From NCBI GenBank assembly GCA_015698045.1, contig BLAL01000012.1, positions 868,001 through 932,000 of the forward strand: a DNA stretch of 64,000 bases. The letters are read 5' to 3'. Positions 23,451-36,400 of the stretch are shown here, one piece after another. Made by a program: the position numbers and the translations under genes. This stretch comes from Rhizophagus clarus (lineage: Eukaryota; Glomeromycota; Glomeromycetes; Glomerales; Glomeraceae). The notes beneath the pieces are model-generated. The model made no database searches and was not told the origin of the DNA. It saw only the letters and a program-made list of their open reading frames with translations. The first letter of the stretch is position 1; every line of letters begins with the position of its first letter.

Positions 23451-24120
23451 AATAACTTACAAAAAGAACTGAGAAAAAGAAGTCTCAAAACTGATCTATT
23501 ACAAAAAAAGAAACTAAATTACCTACAAAAGTAAAAAAATACAAATTAACCTACAAAAAAAAAAAGTCTTTGAAGCATCTTACAAAAAAAAAAAAAGAAT
23601 GAACTAACTCATAAAAAGAAAAGAAACCTGAACCTGATCTTTAAAAAGAAAAAGACTCTCACCCTATAAGAAAATTAAACAAAAAAAAATATTGACTTCA
23701 ATGTAAAAAAATTATCTTGAACGAAAAAAAAAAATTTTACAAAAGAAAGGGGAGCAAGGTGCGTGGGTGGAAAATGAATAATAAAAACAAAAAAAAAATT
23801 TTTAACGAAGTTAGAAAAATAAAGAGAAATAAAAATAGGGAATAAAAAATAAAAGAACCAAAAATGAAAACTTTTTTAAAAAAAAGTGAAAAAAAATTTT
23901 TTTTTTTAAAAAGGAGGGGTTGGAATAAAGAGTATAATAGAAAGAAAAAACTTTTTATTTTTTATTAAAAGAAAGGAGTAGCGGGTGAGAAGAAAATCAA
24001 GAGAAAAAAACATTTTTTTAGAGAAAGTTAGAGGGAGAAGAGAAAAAAAATATGGGAAATAAAAAAAGGAGGGTATAAATAAAAAAATGGGGAGGGAAAC
24101 AAAAAACGTAAACAATAATC
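23451..24120. repeat. purine-rich low-complexity tract
   Basis: About 670 nt of A-rich, purine-biased sequence on the plus strand (GAAAGAAA, AAAAAGAA, GGAGGGG words). It contains no gene. The 69-codon minus-strand Phe/Leu frame here is a by-product of composition. Confidence 0.75.
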
Positions 24121-24160
24121 ACGTGATCATGTGTTATGATACCTGATACAAAATGACAAT

Positions 24161-24180
24161 AAAATTATTAAGTTTAAAAA
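24161..24180 (+). repeat. LINE target-site duplication, left copy
   Basis: AAAATTATTAAGTTTAAAAA, identical to 32908-32927. It fixes the 5' end of the LINE at about 24181 and shows the insertion is full length at its 5' side. Confidence 0.9.
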
Positions 24181-24379
24181 AAAAAAAAACCAAAAAATTA
24201 AAAACGAAAAAGAAATTAAAATAAACTACTTTAGACTAAGGAATAACAGAAATATTCCTTACCAACATACAAAAATCACCGGAAAAGTTTAAACACAAAG
24301 CTCTTAATAATATACTTAACAAGTTTTTATTTGAAACAAAATACTATAACGCTCAACTCAACACTTTTATTAAAATAAA

Positions 24380-26659
24380 ATGTCTACAAAAATGTCTAGC
24401 AAAAATTCAAGAAATACTAGAAGCATGATCAGGACCAAAAACGAAGTCCCACCAGGCTCAGGACTTTCGACTGAGCAAAGTATCGTGAACGATACTTACA
24501 ATACAGAAAACCTAACAAATAAACCTTCTAATAAGAAAGCCAGAATCACTTCACACCAAGATGAAGATATCAACTTCGACTGCCACAGTTCAGGAACAGA
24601 AACTGTGTTGCCCTCGAACACTAAGAAAACCCCGAAAATTATCAACAGCCAAGAAAATAATGAATACAACTTACAACTCCCTCCTGAACCTACTCTCGCA
24701 TTATTATCTCAAGACGTGTCATCCCTCGACACGTCGATCCACAATCCTCACATGATTGTGGATTACCAAGATAACGCACCAATAATTAATCAACACAACA
24801 ATCGTACCACTTCCCCTGATTCACAAAATCAACAATCTACTCCATCTATGGAAACTACACAGCCACTACAAATAGAACATATCTCCCTTGACGACCAAAA
24901 ACAGAATCCACTCAACATCTTCTACTCCTTTTTAATCAAGGAAGAATTTGGAAAAAAATCTAACTCCCAAATTAGTGAAATCATCACAGAAATATGCGGC
25001 ACTCTCCCAGGATTCTTAAAAATAGAAAACTACAAAGAAAAATTTAACCACGTGGAACTTGTTAAAATAAGTTTCGTTAACGAGACTTCAAGAAACTCAT
25101 TAAGTAATGTTACCAATAAGAGACACAACATTACCTTTCACAATTACGATAAAACTTCCCTAGATACACAAACCAATAACTTTAACAAACACAAAGAAGA
25201 ACGTACCATAAAAGTGGTAGAAGTACCTAGGTCCTTCTCAGTTAAAAATATCAAGGATATCTTTGCTACTTATGGAAAAATCAAAAACATATTCCGAGTA
25301 GACAAATCTACAAATAATCAAAAACAAAACCCATCAGGTAGAGGTAGACGACCTGCCAATTACAATACCTACTATATAGAATTTCAAGACAAAGAGCCCG
25401 CTAAAAAATTCTTCACAGAAGCCATTTGGATGGTCAAGATTGACCGTTACCTAGTCAAAATCCTCCCAGCAGACCCCAAAAATATAGAATATAAAAACCG
25501 TACATTGTTTAAATACAAGATTACAGGTTTACACATAGATATGAACTTCTACGACTTAAAACCTATCATCAACAAAATCAAAGGAAAAACATGCACATTA
25601 CCTGATATCAATCCTAGACAAATAACCAGGACGGCATACGTTAACGTCCATAGCGAGGACTATGAAAAGAAAATCAGAATAGTCAAAATCAACAATAATA
25701 GACAAATCTTCATCACACCAGTCGACACACCTACATGTACAGTGTGTGGACACTTCGAACACGACTACAATAATTGTACAAATAAAGACAAAATAGAAGC
25801 CTTCCTCCGAAATCCAAAGGAAGCCAGGATCACCCTAGACAATAACGTAAAATCATCCGCTCCCTACCTCTCCAAAAGAGGGAGAAATTTTTCGTTTAAC
25901 AACGATCCTCTAACTAATAAATCGAATAAAAACGTCTCATACAATCAAACATCAGAGAATACAAACAAACGCCAGGATCGCTCTAGAAGCAGATCAAGGA
26001 AAAACCCCACTAACGATCCTTACCACTATGAAAAAAACCATACAGACATTTCAAACCACAATAACAAAATCACTCAAATTGAGAATAACCTTGCTCATCT
26101 CACATCAAGAGTGAACGAACTCAAACTTACCCAACAACAACATGAACAGGCTATTACCTCTATCAACAAACAATACAAAGATGTAATAGACAAAATCTAA
26201 GAGATCCAGAATACCCTGGAATCTATTAACCGTATCGATCAAACACAAAACACCATCTTACAAATGGTCAAAGAAATTAAAAACCAACAACCCATACACA
26301 AGAGAAACTCACGCTCATCCTCCCCAAAAAAACCAACAAACAAATACAGACGAAACTCGGTTGATAATAACCCTTCTAACATACCAAACTCGCATACAAA
26401 TACCTATTACACCACTCCTCCCATCAACCGTAATAGGAACGACCAAAACTCCTACTATGAATCAGACAACTACAAAAACCTAATACAGCAATCGGTATCA
26501 AGCTCTCAACAGGAAAATTTCTACCCATTAAATGAAGTCACCGAAGATATAGACATACACACGGTCACAGCAGAGTCAGAAACTACCGACCAACCACCTT
26601 TTAAATTATCTAACCTTATTCCAACCAGTTGGGGTGTTTACCCCAAAAGTGGGCAATAA
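24380..26659 (+). pseudogene. LINE ORF1 (RNA-binding protein), one in-frame stop
   Basis: This is a single reading frame of about 759 codons interrupted only by TAA at 26198-26200, where the context (DKI-stop-EIQNTLESINRI) suggests a former CAA. An N-terminal low-complexity Ser/Thr/Asn/Gln region is followed by an RRM-like fold at about residues 275-360 (RTIKVVEVPRSFSVKNIKDI, IFATYGKIKNIFRV, YYIEFQDKEPAKKFF). A CCHC knuckle follows at about 453-466 (CTVCGHFEHDYNNC, CX2CX4HX4C), then an Arg/Ser-rich patch RSRSRKN and a coiled coil from about 550 to 640 that spans the stop. ORF1 proteins bind LINE RNA and form the ribonucleoprotein needed for retrotransposition. The stop falls inside the trimerising-type coiled coil. 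Confidence 0.88.
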
Positions 26660-26768
26660 ACTCCTCTCCCTCGGCTATAATTTTTGGACTCATTCAACTA
26701 ATCCATTTTGATTTTAACGGAAAACCAGATAAGAAATCACATCGAAAACTAACAACAACTTTTTTTTT

Positions 26769-29700
26769 ATGATGGACAACAACAATAATATAGATAACAT
26801 TTTTAGTGCGCGCCAATTAAACATGGATACGAATCAAAATAATAATAATATTGACTTTTCAGTTCGCCCTATTAATAACAATGAAGACCTTTTAACGCTC
26901 AACAGCATTAATGATCTGCCCCCTGATCATTATCCCCAATACTCTACTAACCATAATAATAATTATATGATAGATTACCTCAAAATAGGAACACTCAATA
27001 TACAACGAGGGTTCTCGACTAAACTTAATTCTATTTCAGAATTTTTCATTACACACAATTTCTCAATATTAGGTATAACAGAAACGGGTATCACCCAACC
27101 TCATATATTCCTATCAAAACAAATTATACATACATATAATCCAGCCATAAACAGCGACGTCTCAACACCTTCAGGATATCTCACCCTCATCAAAGACACC
27201 AACGGAGATCCATACAATGATCCCAGTAGCGGTATCGGTATCATTCTAACTGAACAACTCACTAAACACCTAGGAAAAATTTAACATTACAAAGGAAGAT
27301 GCATAGAAATTGAACTCCATTTCAAACACTTGCATCTCTTAATTATCAATACATACATTCACGCTAACAACCAAAAGAAAGAAAACATCACAGATCTATA
27401 CAACCACATTAACAACTCAATCAACAAACACAAAGAATTACCTCACAGTTACATTATCGTGATGGGAGACTTCAACGCAAACCCAAAAGGATCCTCGTCA
27501 CATACACCCTCATGGAAAAAAGAAATCTTCCAATCATTCAAAAAACACCACCTAACAAATACCATCAAATTCTTTCACGAGACTTTACTCCCCACTAGGG
27601 TTAATAGAGAAGGGTCAATACCCACTTCGGCTATCGACCACATATACACTTCTCAACATATCATAGAAAATACTTTTTATTCTGACGTTCATTCAATCAA
27701 TCCCACCTTAGAATTCACCACGGACCACAAAGCTCCATTTGTAATTATTGACAAACATCTCTTCTACTCCCATAATTCTTTAGGAAAACAACAAGAATTA
27801 AGTACACATCGTCCGTCACAACGGAAAAAATTAAAGTATAACTACAACCAAATGGATAATGAAAAGTGGAAAATTTACACTGATCGATCTTCATTACACC
27901 TAAATAAAAACATCCAACAATGGCTTCCAGACGCTTACTCTGAGATCAGACCCTCCAAATACCGCGTCAACAAAAAATGGAAAATAATCAAATACTCCAT
28001 CGAAGCTACTAAATACGACAAATCTGTGCTGTTAAAACCCTACCAACAATTATCACATTACAAAACTGATGTTCCCCTACCCATCAGACAACTAAAAAAC
28101 AAGATTATCGTTATCCACGACACACTATCACGTTTCAGCAAACGTAAATTAGAACACACTTGCAATACAACACTCGATCTAATTACTCCCAAAAGTTGGA
28201 ATAATTATTGGTCTCCCTGGCCATCGCTCAGATGGAACCTTTATAATATTAACAAACTTTTTAAAACCCCTATTTTTACACAATTACCCCTACAGATATC
28301 TCGTCCAAATTTCAAACAAACGAAGCATACCATTCAAAAGGGGCTTTACACTTGTAAAGAATTATTAAAAGAACACCAACTAAAATACGACCTCAATAAC
28401 ATAGATAGATATATAACCCAAAGGAATAATAATTTAATAGCTAATCAAAGGAGGATGATCAACTCGATCATGGACCGTAAACCAAGAACTATACACTTAG
28501 ACCGTCTAATTATTACAGACCCTACTTCACAAGCACAAACTTTAACAAGATGCCCATCCACCATAGCGTCTCATGTCAACAAACACTTCCAGACCCTTGG
28601 TCAATCAATCCAAGAATTGGAAACCGTACCCGTTTACAAGACAATATCTGACATACCTCCACCATTCCAAGAGATATATCGTCATATATCACATATACAC
28701 ATGAATACTTATGACTCTGTCCTCGTACCAATTACCACAGATGAATTAATTACAACCATCTCTTCATTACCTAACCATAAGGCCTCTGGAGTCTCAGGCA
28801 TTACCTACGAGGACATCAAGCATCTCCATAAAGATTTCTTTGACTTTATTGTAAATTTTTTTAACGATATCTTAACCTCAGGTCACCTACCAAACGGCTG
28901 GAACAATGCCCATCTTTACCCAATTCTAAAGCCGACCGATTGGGGCTACAATATCAAGAACACTCGACCTATAATTTTATTAGAAACATTTCGAAAGCTT
29001 TTCATTAAAATCATCACCTCTCGCCTTCAAAAAGTCTTATCAAATGCCAGCATCCTCCAATCGAACAACAGAGCTGGCCTGACTGGCGAATCGACGTTTC
29101 AACCGTTACAACACCTCACCCATACCATAGAAATGGCCAATTTAATAGGCCACAAACAAGAACTTTGGATTGGTTTACAAGACCTTTCCAAAACCTACGA
29201 CAGAATTAACACCTCTCTTCTAAAACTCTCCTTACAACGTATTGGTATTCCTAACAAAATCAATTCCCTCATCCTCCAACTTTTTACCAATCGTTACAAC
29301 CAAGTAATCACACCCACAGGATACACTCCACAATACAAAGTCATCCAAGGGATAGACCAAGGCGAAGTCATAAGTCCCCTGATGTGGATCGTTTATTACG
29401 ACCCTCTTTTCGCATACATCAATACAGCTCCTATTCCACCAGAAGATTGTTTTACAACAATCGTTAAAAGAAAGAAAAACATCTGGGACCCCTCTTCTGA
29501 CAGAGAGGTCGAATACTCTCTTTCTGTACAAGGATACCTAGATGACACCACATGGGTCGCTCCCTCCCTCTCGGCCCTTAATCGATTATTATCAATAGCT
29601 GAAGACTTTTACAAAATCGCTAATATTAAAATTAACAAAGACAAATACCGCATCCTAACAAACAACACTTCTCTAGCGAACAAACCGGTCTAAATCCAAA

Positions 29701-32483
29701 TCCAAGGGGAAACCTGGACTACTACAACGCTAGGACGTAAAGATAATGCAAAAATACTTGGGATTTACGTTAACACGTTTAATAACTCACACCCTCATAT
29801 CAACAAATTAACACAAACCACAAAATTTTTCGCCACATTGTTAAAGAGGAAAAAACTCATCCACAATCACATCATCTATATAACCAATAAAATTTTAATC
29901 CCTATTCTAGAATATAGGAATCAGTTCTCTTTCCTCACTTACCGGGAATGTGACAACATCCTCGCACCCATCAAGAAGATCTTCAAATACAGCCTTCACC
30001 TCCCACTCAATACCCCGGATAACATTATCTATAATAACATGTTCCCTTCTATTCATAATTTTTTCTTCAATCAAATCAGTAGCCACTTGTCTCTCACCCA
30101 GCTACTATTCAACTCCCCTGCATTACGCGCTATAGCACAACAACAAATCATCACCGCAATAAACATACTATGGACTGCAGATTACCCCACATCTGATGAG
30201 CTTAAATTATTAGCTCCTCTCAAACTCTTTGACACGCTTTTGCTAAAAAGAATTTACGTGTTTTGCTCTATTAACTTACATTTTACCCTAAATTTTGACC
30301 TTAAAATCACAGGAGGATATTCCCCCATAATCCAACATATCCCAAATTTGTCAAAATCAGATTTAAATAATCTCAGAGCCAAACGAATTTTATTTTTAGA
30401 CCAAGTTAGTACGGAAGACGGTAGTTTCCTACGACCTTATCAAATACTCAACAATAACAAATGGACCGGTCGTACTCCTGAGTGGTTTAACAAATTATTA
30501 TCCACTACTTGGTCTACATCTTCCAGGAAATTTATTACACCTATGCCTACACCACCGATTCAACGTTTGTTGAGAAATTCTCCTCAAATACGAGACAGCC
30601 CTTCATTCAACCCACATAATGAATGGGTCATCACGTGGGACGCTAGTAGCTCTGATATCATCTACGGCAAATCTATAACACAAACGAATCACCCAGGCTC
30701 CCAATCTGTCACTCAGATTCAACATTATATTCACACTTACGTAGAGACCTTTTCTCCATCCCACTCAACTAATACGAACGCTTCCACCCCCAGAAGGATG
30801 ACGTTGTTTATCCGACCGTGCAAAGGATACTCTTGCCATGTGTACAACGTCTCTAACCCTTCTATATGCACCTTATATATAGCCACACTCAATTTACTTA
30901 CAATTAAATTATATCGTCCTCTTCACATACCTGCTCACATAACTGCTCCTAAAAGAATGTGGAAATTTCCAACCTTACACCATCATACCTTACGAACGAT
31001 AGCATATAATGACTATCAAAGATCACAACACTCCAACAGTTTTCTTACCCCTATAATCCCTGTTCCTCGAGAAAATTTACCCAATACCCTTACTATCTAT
31101 AATAATAACCCTGTACTCAATCCACTTTCTCCCCTTTATTTAAAGAATTTAGTTGTAGGATTTGATAAAGTTATAGATAGACTTTTATTCTTAGCTCATC
31201 AATTTATTAATTCTACTGATTTATCTTTTTACACAGATGGTTCCCTTTTTCAAGAAGGTCCTCATAGATCCCTTATGGGTTTTGCATGGATCGAAATAAC
31301 TACATCTAGTAATTCTACTCCTTTCCAAGGCACGACGATGTTCCAGCCTTCGTCTACTACGGCTGAAACCTTCGCAGTTCTCATTACTTTAATAGTATCT
31401 CCCTCGAACACGTGTATTAATATCTTCACGGACTCACTCAATACCATCCACAATTACGAAAAATTTTCAAACGGTAGTCTCTCTACGCGTCAAAAACTCA
31501 AATTTACTACTTACCCAGTATGGTCTCTCATTCTACGATTAATCGAACTAAAACACCTGGTGGTAACTTTCAAGAAAGTAAAATCACACTCTGGCGACAT
31601 ATTTAATGATCAAGCTGACCTCTTATCGAAAGAAGCCACAATTCTCTCTCCTATTTTTATTTCCCCAAAATCTGATCCCTCAGCCCTGATGACTGTCATG
31701 TTTGATTATTTAGGGCCCTTATACGGCAACATACGGAAATGGTCACAACGTGCCTGCCATGCTCATTTAGCAGCATCAAATTTGCACAACAAACCTCAGC
31801 GCCACCTTCTCCAACTCATGGACATATATCCGATAGACTGGTCTTCCACGTCTAATTGGCTAAGGAAGAACAATGACAATGGCGCACCATGTAGTTTTCA
31901 CAACGATAAAACTACAGGACACAAGATAAAACTATATGCCCACTTATTGCCTACGGCAGACATACAACAAAGAAATTACCCAAGATTATATCCCGCTCAT
32001 CCCATCCTATGTTCAGAATGTACTGTACAGGTTTATAACAACTCCCACATAGGCTATTGTCCGGCCCACCTCAGGGAACTCAATGATTCGTTAAGGACAG
32101 CAGCAAACTACCTAATATCACTGATCACCTCCTCACCGAATGCTCCCCCTTCCACCCGAGATGTTATCTCTTCAATTGAACGTTCATCACTTTTCTCCCC
32201 AGTATCGGACATGTACCATCCCTCTTACCTCCTCTTGCACCAACTGGTACCGGAAGAACTCCCATCAGTGGTATCACTCCACATCCGTTCACGGAAAGCT
32301 ACCATGGAGATAGTAGAAATTTTTATTCAATACTTTTATACACAAATCACCCGCAAATTCTGGCGTATACACTCCACTAGCTTCCATTCGTGGGAAAAAT
32401 CACGCCGCATCACCAAAAGGAAAAAAGATCTTATCAGAAGTCTCACCGCACCTCTCGATCAGCACGTGATCCTCAGGACATGA
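26769..32483 (+). pseudogene. LINE ORF2: endonuclease, reverse transcriptase, RNase H; two in-frame stops
   Basis: One frame of about 1,904 codons, with TAA at 27282-27284 and 29691-29693. Endonuclease: IGTLNIQRGF (~72), GITETG (~102), VMGDFNANPKG (~230), AIDHIYTS (~288), TTDHKAPF (~316). RT: NHKASGVSGITYEDIK (~668), NTRPIILLETFRKLF, catalytic QDLSKTYDRI (~800), QGIDQGEVISPLMW (~859), YLDDTTWV (~922; YLDD instead of the usual YADD). RNase H: FYTDGS (~1486), TTAETFAVL (~1530), FTDSLNTI (~1552), NDQADLLSKEA (~1612), so the D-E-D-D set is retained. A C-terminal Cys/His patch (CSFH...CSECTV...GYC, ~1707-1764) may be a zinc finger. This is the enzyme of target-primed reverse transcription. The first stop lies in the endonuclease, the second after the RT palm. 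Confidence 0.92.
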
Positions 32484-32746
32484 CGCCTCTGACCCAGTCC
32501 GGACCCAACCTCCAACAAGCGGATCTTGTAATCCGCCATACTCACAACGGACCTGCTCACCCTTATTGCTTTCCCAAAATTGATAATGACGACCAGCGTG
32601 CCGTCATTTATTGCCTCAGTTCTAATTACCTCCACGCGGGATCTTGGATCTCGTACTTTAATACTTCAAATTCTTTTTCTCTTCCTTATCCAGAGTTCAG
32701 GGAACTCTACTTTAATAGCTTAGGGCTACCTTATACTCGGTCATAG
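32390..32746 (+). CDS. possible third LINE frame overlapping the ORF2 end
   Basis: A 118-codon frame begins with ATG inside the last ~94 nt of ORF2, in a different register, and ends in the 3' region. It has balanced composition (NLQQADLVIRHTHNGPAHPY, DNDDQRAVIYCLSSNYLHAG). It might be a small accessory protein or an evolutionary relic of a longer ORF2 C-terminus, but chance is not excluded because the LINE is C-rich and stop-poor. Comparison of synonymous versus nonsynonymous changes among family copies would settle it. Confidence 0.3.
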   Translation: MGKITPHHQKEKRSYQKSHRTSRSARDPQDMTPLTQSGPNLQQADLVIRHTHNGPAHPYCFPKIDNDDQRAVIYCLSSNYLHAGSWISYFNTSNSFSLPYPEFRELYFNSLGLPYTRS

Positions 32747-32907
32747 CTTGTATAATTTAACAACACAGGCTGACGTCCGCTGCGGGCAGGGGTTTATAAT
32801 TACATGATGTAGTTAATAATTCTTATTTTCCTAGATTATAGATTAGTTTTTCTACGATTTGTATTTTACGAGTTGGTCTCTAACAATAAATAAATAAATA
32901 AATAAAT

Positions 32908-32927
32908 AAAATTATTAAGTTTAAAAA
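32908..32927 (+). repeat. LINE target-site duplication, right copy
   Basis: Identical 20-mer to 24161-24180, directly following the AATA-repeat tail (the first few A residues could belong to either). Confidence 0.9.
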
Positions 32928-33100
32928 TTCCATATAAATTCTGTATAGGCGTATACATTCCATATATATTAATTTTTTTGAAAAAATATTCAAAAATGAA
33001 TTGTGTATTAAATATACGGAATTGCCATATGGAATCTATAAAAACATGATAATTGTATACAAAACATATCAATTCTGCATACAGATTTCTTATAGGGATG

Positions 33101-33442
33101 CCTTCTTCGTGTGAACGTTATTATCTTCTTTACTTACCCTTTTTTCATTTTCATTCACTCCCGCTTTTTGCCTATTCTCTAATGATAGCTTGTCTTTAAA
33201 GTAACTATTAAGATCATCAAAGGACTTGAAAAGCAAAACTGATCATCTCCTTGTTGTTAATCACCACCTCGTACATTTCTAGGTCTGTCTTGCCAATTCG
33301 AGTAACATGTTTTAATGGAATCAGTTTGTTATCCTTACTGGGACTCCTTATCTTTGCATCCAGTAAGGAGCGATGGACCTGGCTTCTCGAGAAAGTTTTA
33401 TCCCACTGAAATTCCTCAGCTAGAGTAGGTGCTGTAGTCCCT
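33101..33442 (-). pseudogene. unidentified coding remnant interrupted by the nested transposons
   Basis: Minus-strand open segments with strong coding texture: TAPTLAEEFQWDKTFSRSQV, VHRSLLDAKIRSPSKDNK, IGKTDLEMYEVVINNKEM; then in another register FDDLNSYFKDKLSLENRQ and VNENEKRVSKEDNN up to the edge of the TIR element. The open frame resumes beyond the left end of that element (around 22766-22862). No start codon or known domain is visible. It may be a former host gene or an older transposon gene; I do not assign a family. Confidence 0.45.
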
Positions 33443-36400
33443 AGTACATTAATTAATCATAGTATTTTAAAATTACTTATATAAAATTCCAAGTACTTAT
33501 CTTTAGTAGTATTTCTAACTGTACAATTTACTCGTGCAAAGGATATATTAATATAAATGATTAAATGGATTTCAAAGATTATTTAATAATTATTTTTTCT
33601 ATTTGTTAAACAATTGAATGATGATGTATTTGAGTTTGAATTTGAATAACATAGACAGAAATAAAAGTTATCTATCTATATTCTATCCTTATAATTGCGA
33701 TTCAAAATAAAACAGTTAATATTTTTATGTACAGTACTGTACATCTTTTTTGTTGATAAGTCATTCTCTTCTGTCAATATGATTTAATATGATGTAAAAA
33801 AAATTTAACTTAATAGATATTATAAATAGAATACTATCTCACTACAAACAAATAGTAGAATGTTTAAATACGTCTATATAATTTATTCAATAAGAAACTT
33901 TTTTTTCCTATTTGAAATTGAAGTAAAATGCTTCAATAATTATACCCTTTAATTAATAAATTTTATTGTATCAATTTTCTGAAGAAATTCAAAAATATTT
34001 TTTAAATATAAAATTTATACTTTACCAAATTATTATAAACATTTATTTAATTATATTAAATTTTGATAAATGTATTTGCCAAGTGAAAAATATCAAATAA
34101 AACTGTTTCAAATTCCTAGATTTTAAAAAAAGTTTTTTTTCAAAATCAACACTATTTTTGAAACCATTATAAGGTTAATGCAAAAAAAAATCAAAATAAA
34201 ATCAAATTTCCTTCCTGGAGTATTATATTAATATTCATTATTATTATAAACTAGATTACGATGATGTATGGCAACTGCGTTGCCACCAGACTATTAAAGA
34301 TTTCTTTTGGTTGTTAGGTTATCATCTATGATTATTTTATTTATTTGTATTAAAAAGAAATATAATAATAAAATAGTTATTAGGTGGCCGCTGTATAATA
34401 AGACATTACTTTTAATATACTTATCATAATAATATTACACATTTTAATACTATTTATATGTTGATAAATTTGGTTCTAACATTATTTACTTTTACCTTTT
34501 ACTTAGTTGAAGAATAATTAATTACGAATTTGTTATGATCTAGAAAGAGGTAATGGTTCAGAAGCTATAGCTTCCAATCATTAATATTCTTTAATTACTG
34601 ACTTAAATGCATCCTTAATGATTTAATTTTTACACTATGCATCTGCTTATAATAGTGTAAATTTGCTATTGGTTACTATTATCATTAGTTCTGTCCATTT
34701 TGAATTAAACAACCTTATTTAGTAAAAAAGAGAGAATAAATATTTTATTGGTAATTATTGATAAATTAATTACTAAACAAATCAATTTGCACAATATAAC
34801 GCCTGACTTTCTTTGACTCACCTATTTCGAGTTAAGTACTAATGATTTATTAATATAAAAAAATAGTTCTCTGATTTAATAATGATGTAGTTAGCCAAAA
34901 AACAAATCATTTCCCTGATTGTTGATTAGTATTAAGGTAGTACTCCGTAGTAGAAATGCTAATGTAAGACATAAACCTATAATGGCGTAATATGTGTCAT
35001 TGCAACATTTCCCAATCACAATTTCGCACATCACACTTAACCAAATATATAAATAATCTAATCTGTACAGAAAAAAATAGTTAAAACAAAGGTGACCATT
35101 CCTCTTGTCATGAACATTACACACGCTTGTTGAAACAAGACTTAGAAGTATGTCAATCCTTACCAAAACTATTATATATCGCTTCGTAGTGTCCTTAAAG
35201 TCCAGTATTCATGTTGAGATATTAGAAGAACATTAAGCAACAGCTTTTTCTGCAAAATAATTGCTACGCATAGCACCCAATTATATGAAAACTACGTGTG
35301 ATATTACATTTGTCCCTTTATCCATTGATCTTTGATGCCTTTAACTCAAAGTGTCCATTAGTTTTCTCTGACTAGTTAATTTTCTTTGGTCACAGATACG
35401 AAGCTGACAGTTATCCTGAACTTGTCCAAAATTATTATACATGTCTAACGCAATTACTTTTGTTTCCTGTATAATTTTATATCCATCTCTTTACAACATG
35501 TTATCATTTCACCATAAATCATGTTTTGATGTTTTGTCCTATGTTTGATCCCACATCTGCTCACATAAGTTGGAAATCGATGATGCTTCTTGGCCTCATT
35601 GTGTTGTTTGCTATAGTACAACTATGGGTATGTTTTATGTTAACATTTCTGGTCTTTCTATTAGAATGGCTGAGGAAGTATCTTCTGTGGAGTTCTCGCA
35701 ATCTCTACACTCACAGTAGTTGATTAGTAATGGAAAAAAATAAATTCACGTAAAATACATAAAAACTTACTTGTCAAAAATAGTTCATCATTTTTTTTTT
35801 AAATTCCCTTTGATTGAACGCCAGGTAGTCAGGTCCTTCATCAGACAGGTATCCAATATAAACGTAAAACAATTACATTTACAGTATACATATAAATCGC
35901 TCATGTAGAGTGAAACCTACTATCTAAAAACTAAAATAAAAAACAAATAGGAAATATACTTAAACCTATCTACATGAATTTATAACATAAATCTATCTGA
36001 GGAGTAAGTTACTTACTAATCTATTTGTGCATTCCTTCCCAAAAAAACCCCATTATAACCAATATATCCTAATCCTAATCCTGAAGGATCCTACTGGTCA
36101 TAGCTTTAAGAAAACTAATTATAACGTTGTATGAGGAAGTGAACTGAACAAATAATAAAAAGAATGACAAGATGAAAAAATTCATCTCAACTACAAAAAA
36201 GAAAGTTAGTACACTGATACAACAAAAAGGTATTAATTATATACCAATTTTCACAACAACTCCGCTAAAGTATTAAAGATGTCAGTGGAACCCTTTGGTG
36301 CAATATGTTTCTTACGTTTCATTTTGACTGGTTCAGACTACCATAGGGTCATTTTGAAGCGCTCATTTTGTTGGGAGTAGCCTTGATCTGCTTGCCACCT

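Larger units (their letters stand above)
24181..32910 (+). mobile_element. full-length APE-type LINE with RNase H
   Basis: A two-ORF non-LTR retrotransposon of about 8.7 kb: ~200 nt 5' leader, ORF1 24380-26659, ORF2 26769-32483, 3' region to an (AATA/TAAA)n tail at 32885-32910, and a 20-bp target duplication. Its base composition (C-rich plus strand, CA-rich) differs sharply from the AT-rich surroundings. Each ORF is continuous in one frame except for in-frame TAA codons: one in ORF1, two in ORF2, no frameshifts. It is therefore a young, recently silenced copy. Domain set (RRM plus zinc-knuckle ORF1; AP endonuclease, RT, RNase H ORF2) suits the fungal Tad/I-like group; the exact clade needs a tree. 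Confidence 0.92.
22863..33097. mobile_element. TIR element interrupted by a LINE
   Basis: The left end CCCTATAAAGAAAT and right end ATTTCTTATAGGG are inverted, each flanked by ATG (22860-22862 and 33098-33100) as a 3-bp target duplication. Subterminal TATACGG/CATATG words recur near both ends. Without the LINE the element is about 1.5 kb and shows no transposase, so it is non-autonomous. It shares the CCCTATAA tip and 3-bp duplication with the element at 56633-57276, suggesting one superfamily (PIF/Harbinger is possible by target-site length). A GATACGGAA...TTCCGTATC hairpin lies at about 22990-23017. Confidence 0.55.

Noticed and set aside
23906-24115. 69-codon minus-strand Phe/Leu-rich frame
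   Set aside because: A product of the purine-rich low-complexity tract.
29232-29531. 99-codon antisense frame within LINE ORF2
   Set aside because: Shadow of the well-supported reverse-transcriptase coding region.
31262-31453. 63-codon antisense frame within the RNase H region
   Set aside because: Shadow of ORF2.
24380-32483. In-frame TAA codons in the LINE as evidence of stop-codon reassignment or programmed read-through
   Set aside because: Host genes in the window end with ordinary TAA/TGA, and only three such codons occur in ~2,660; decay is simpler.
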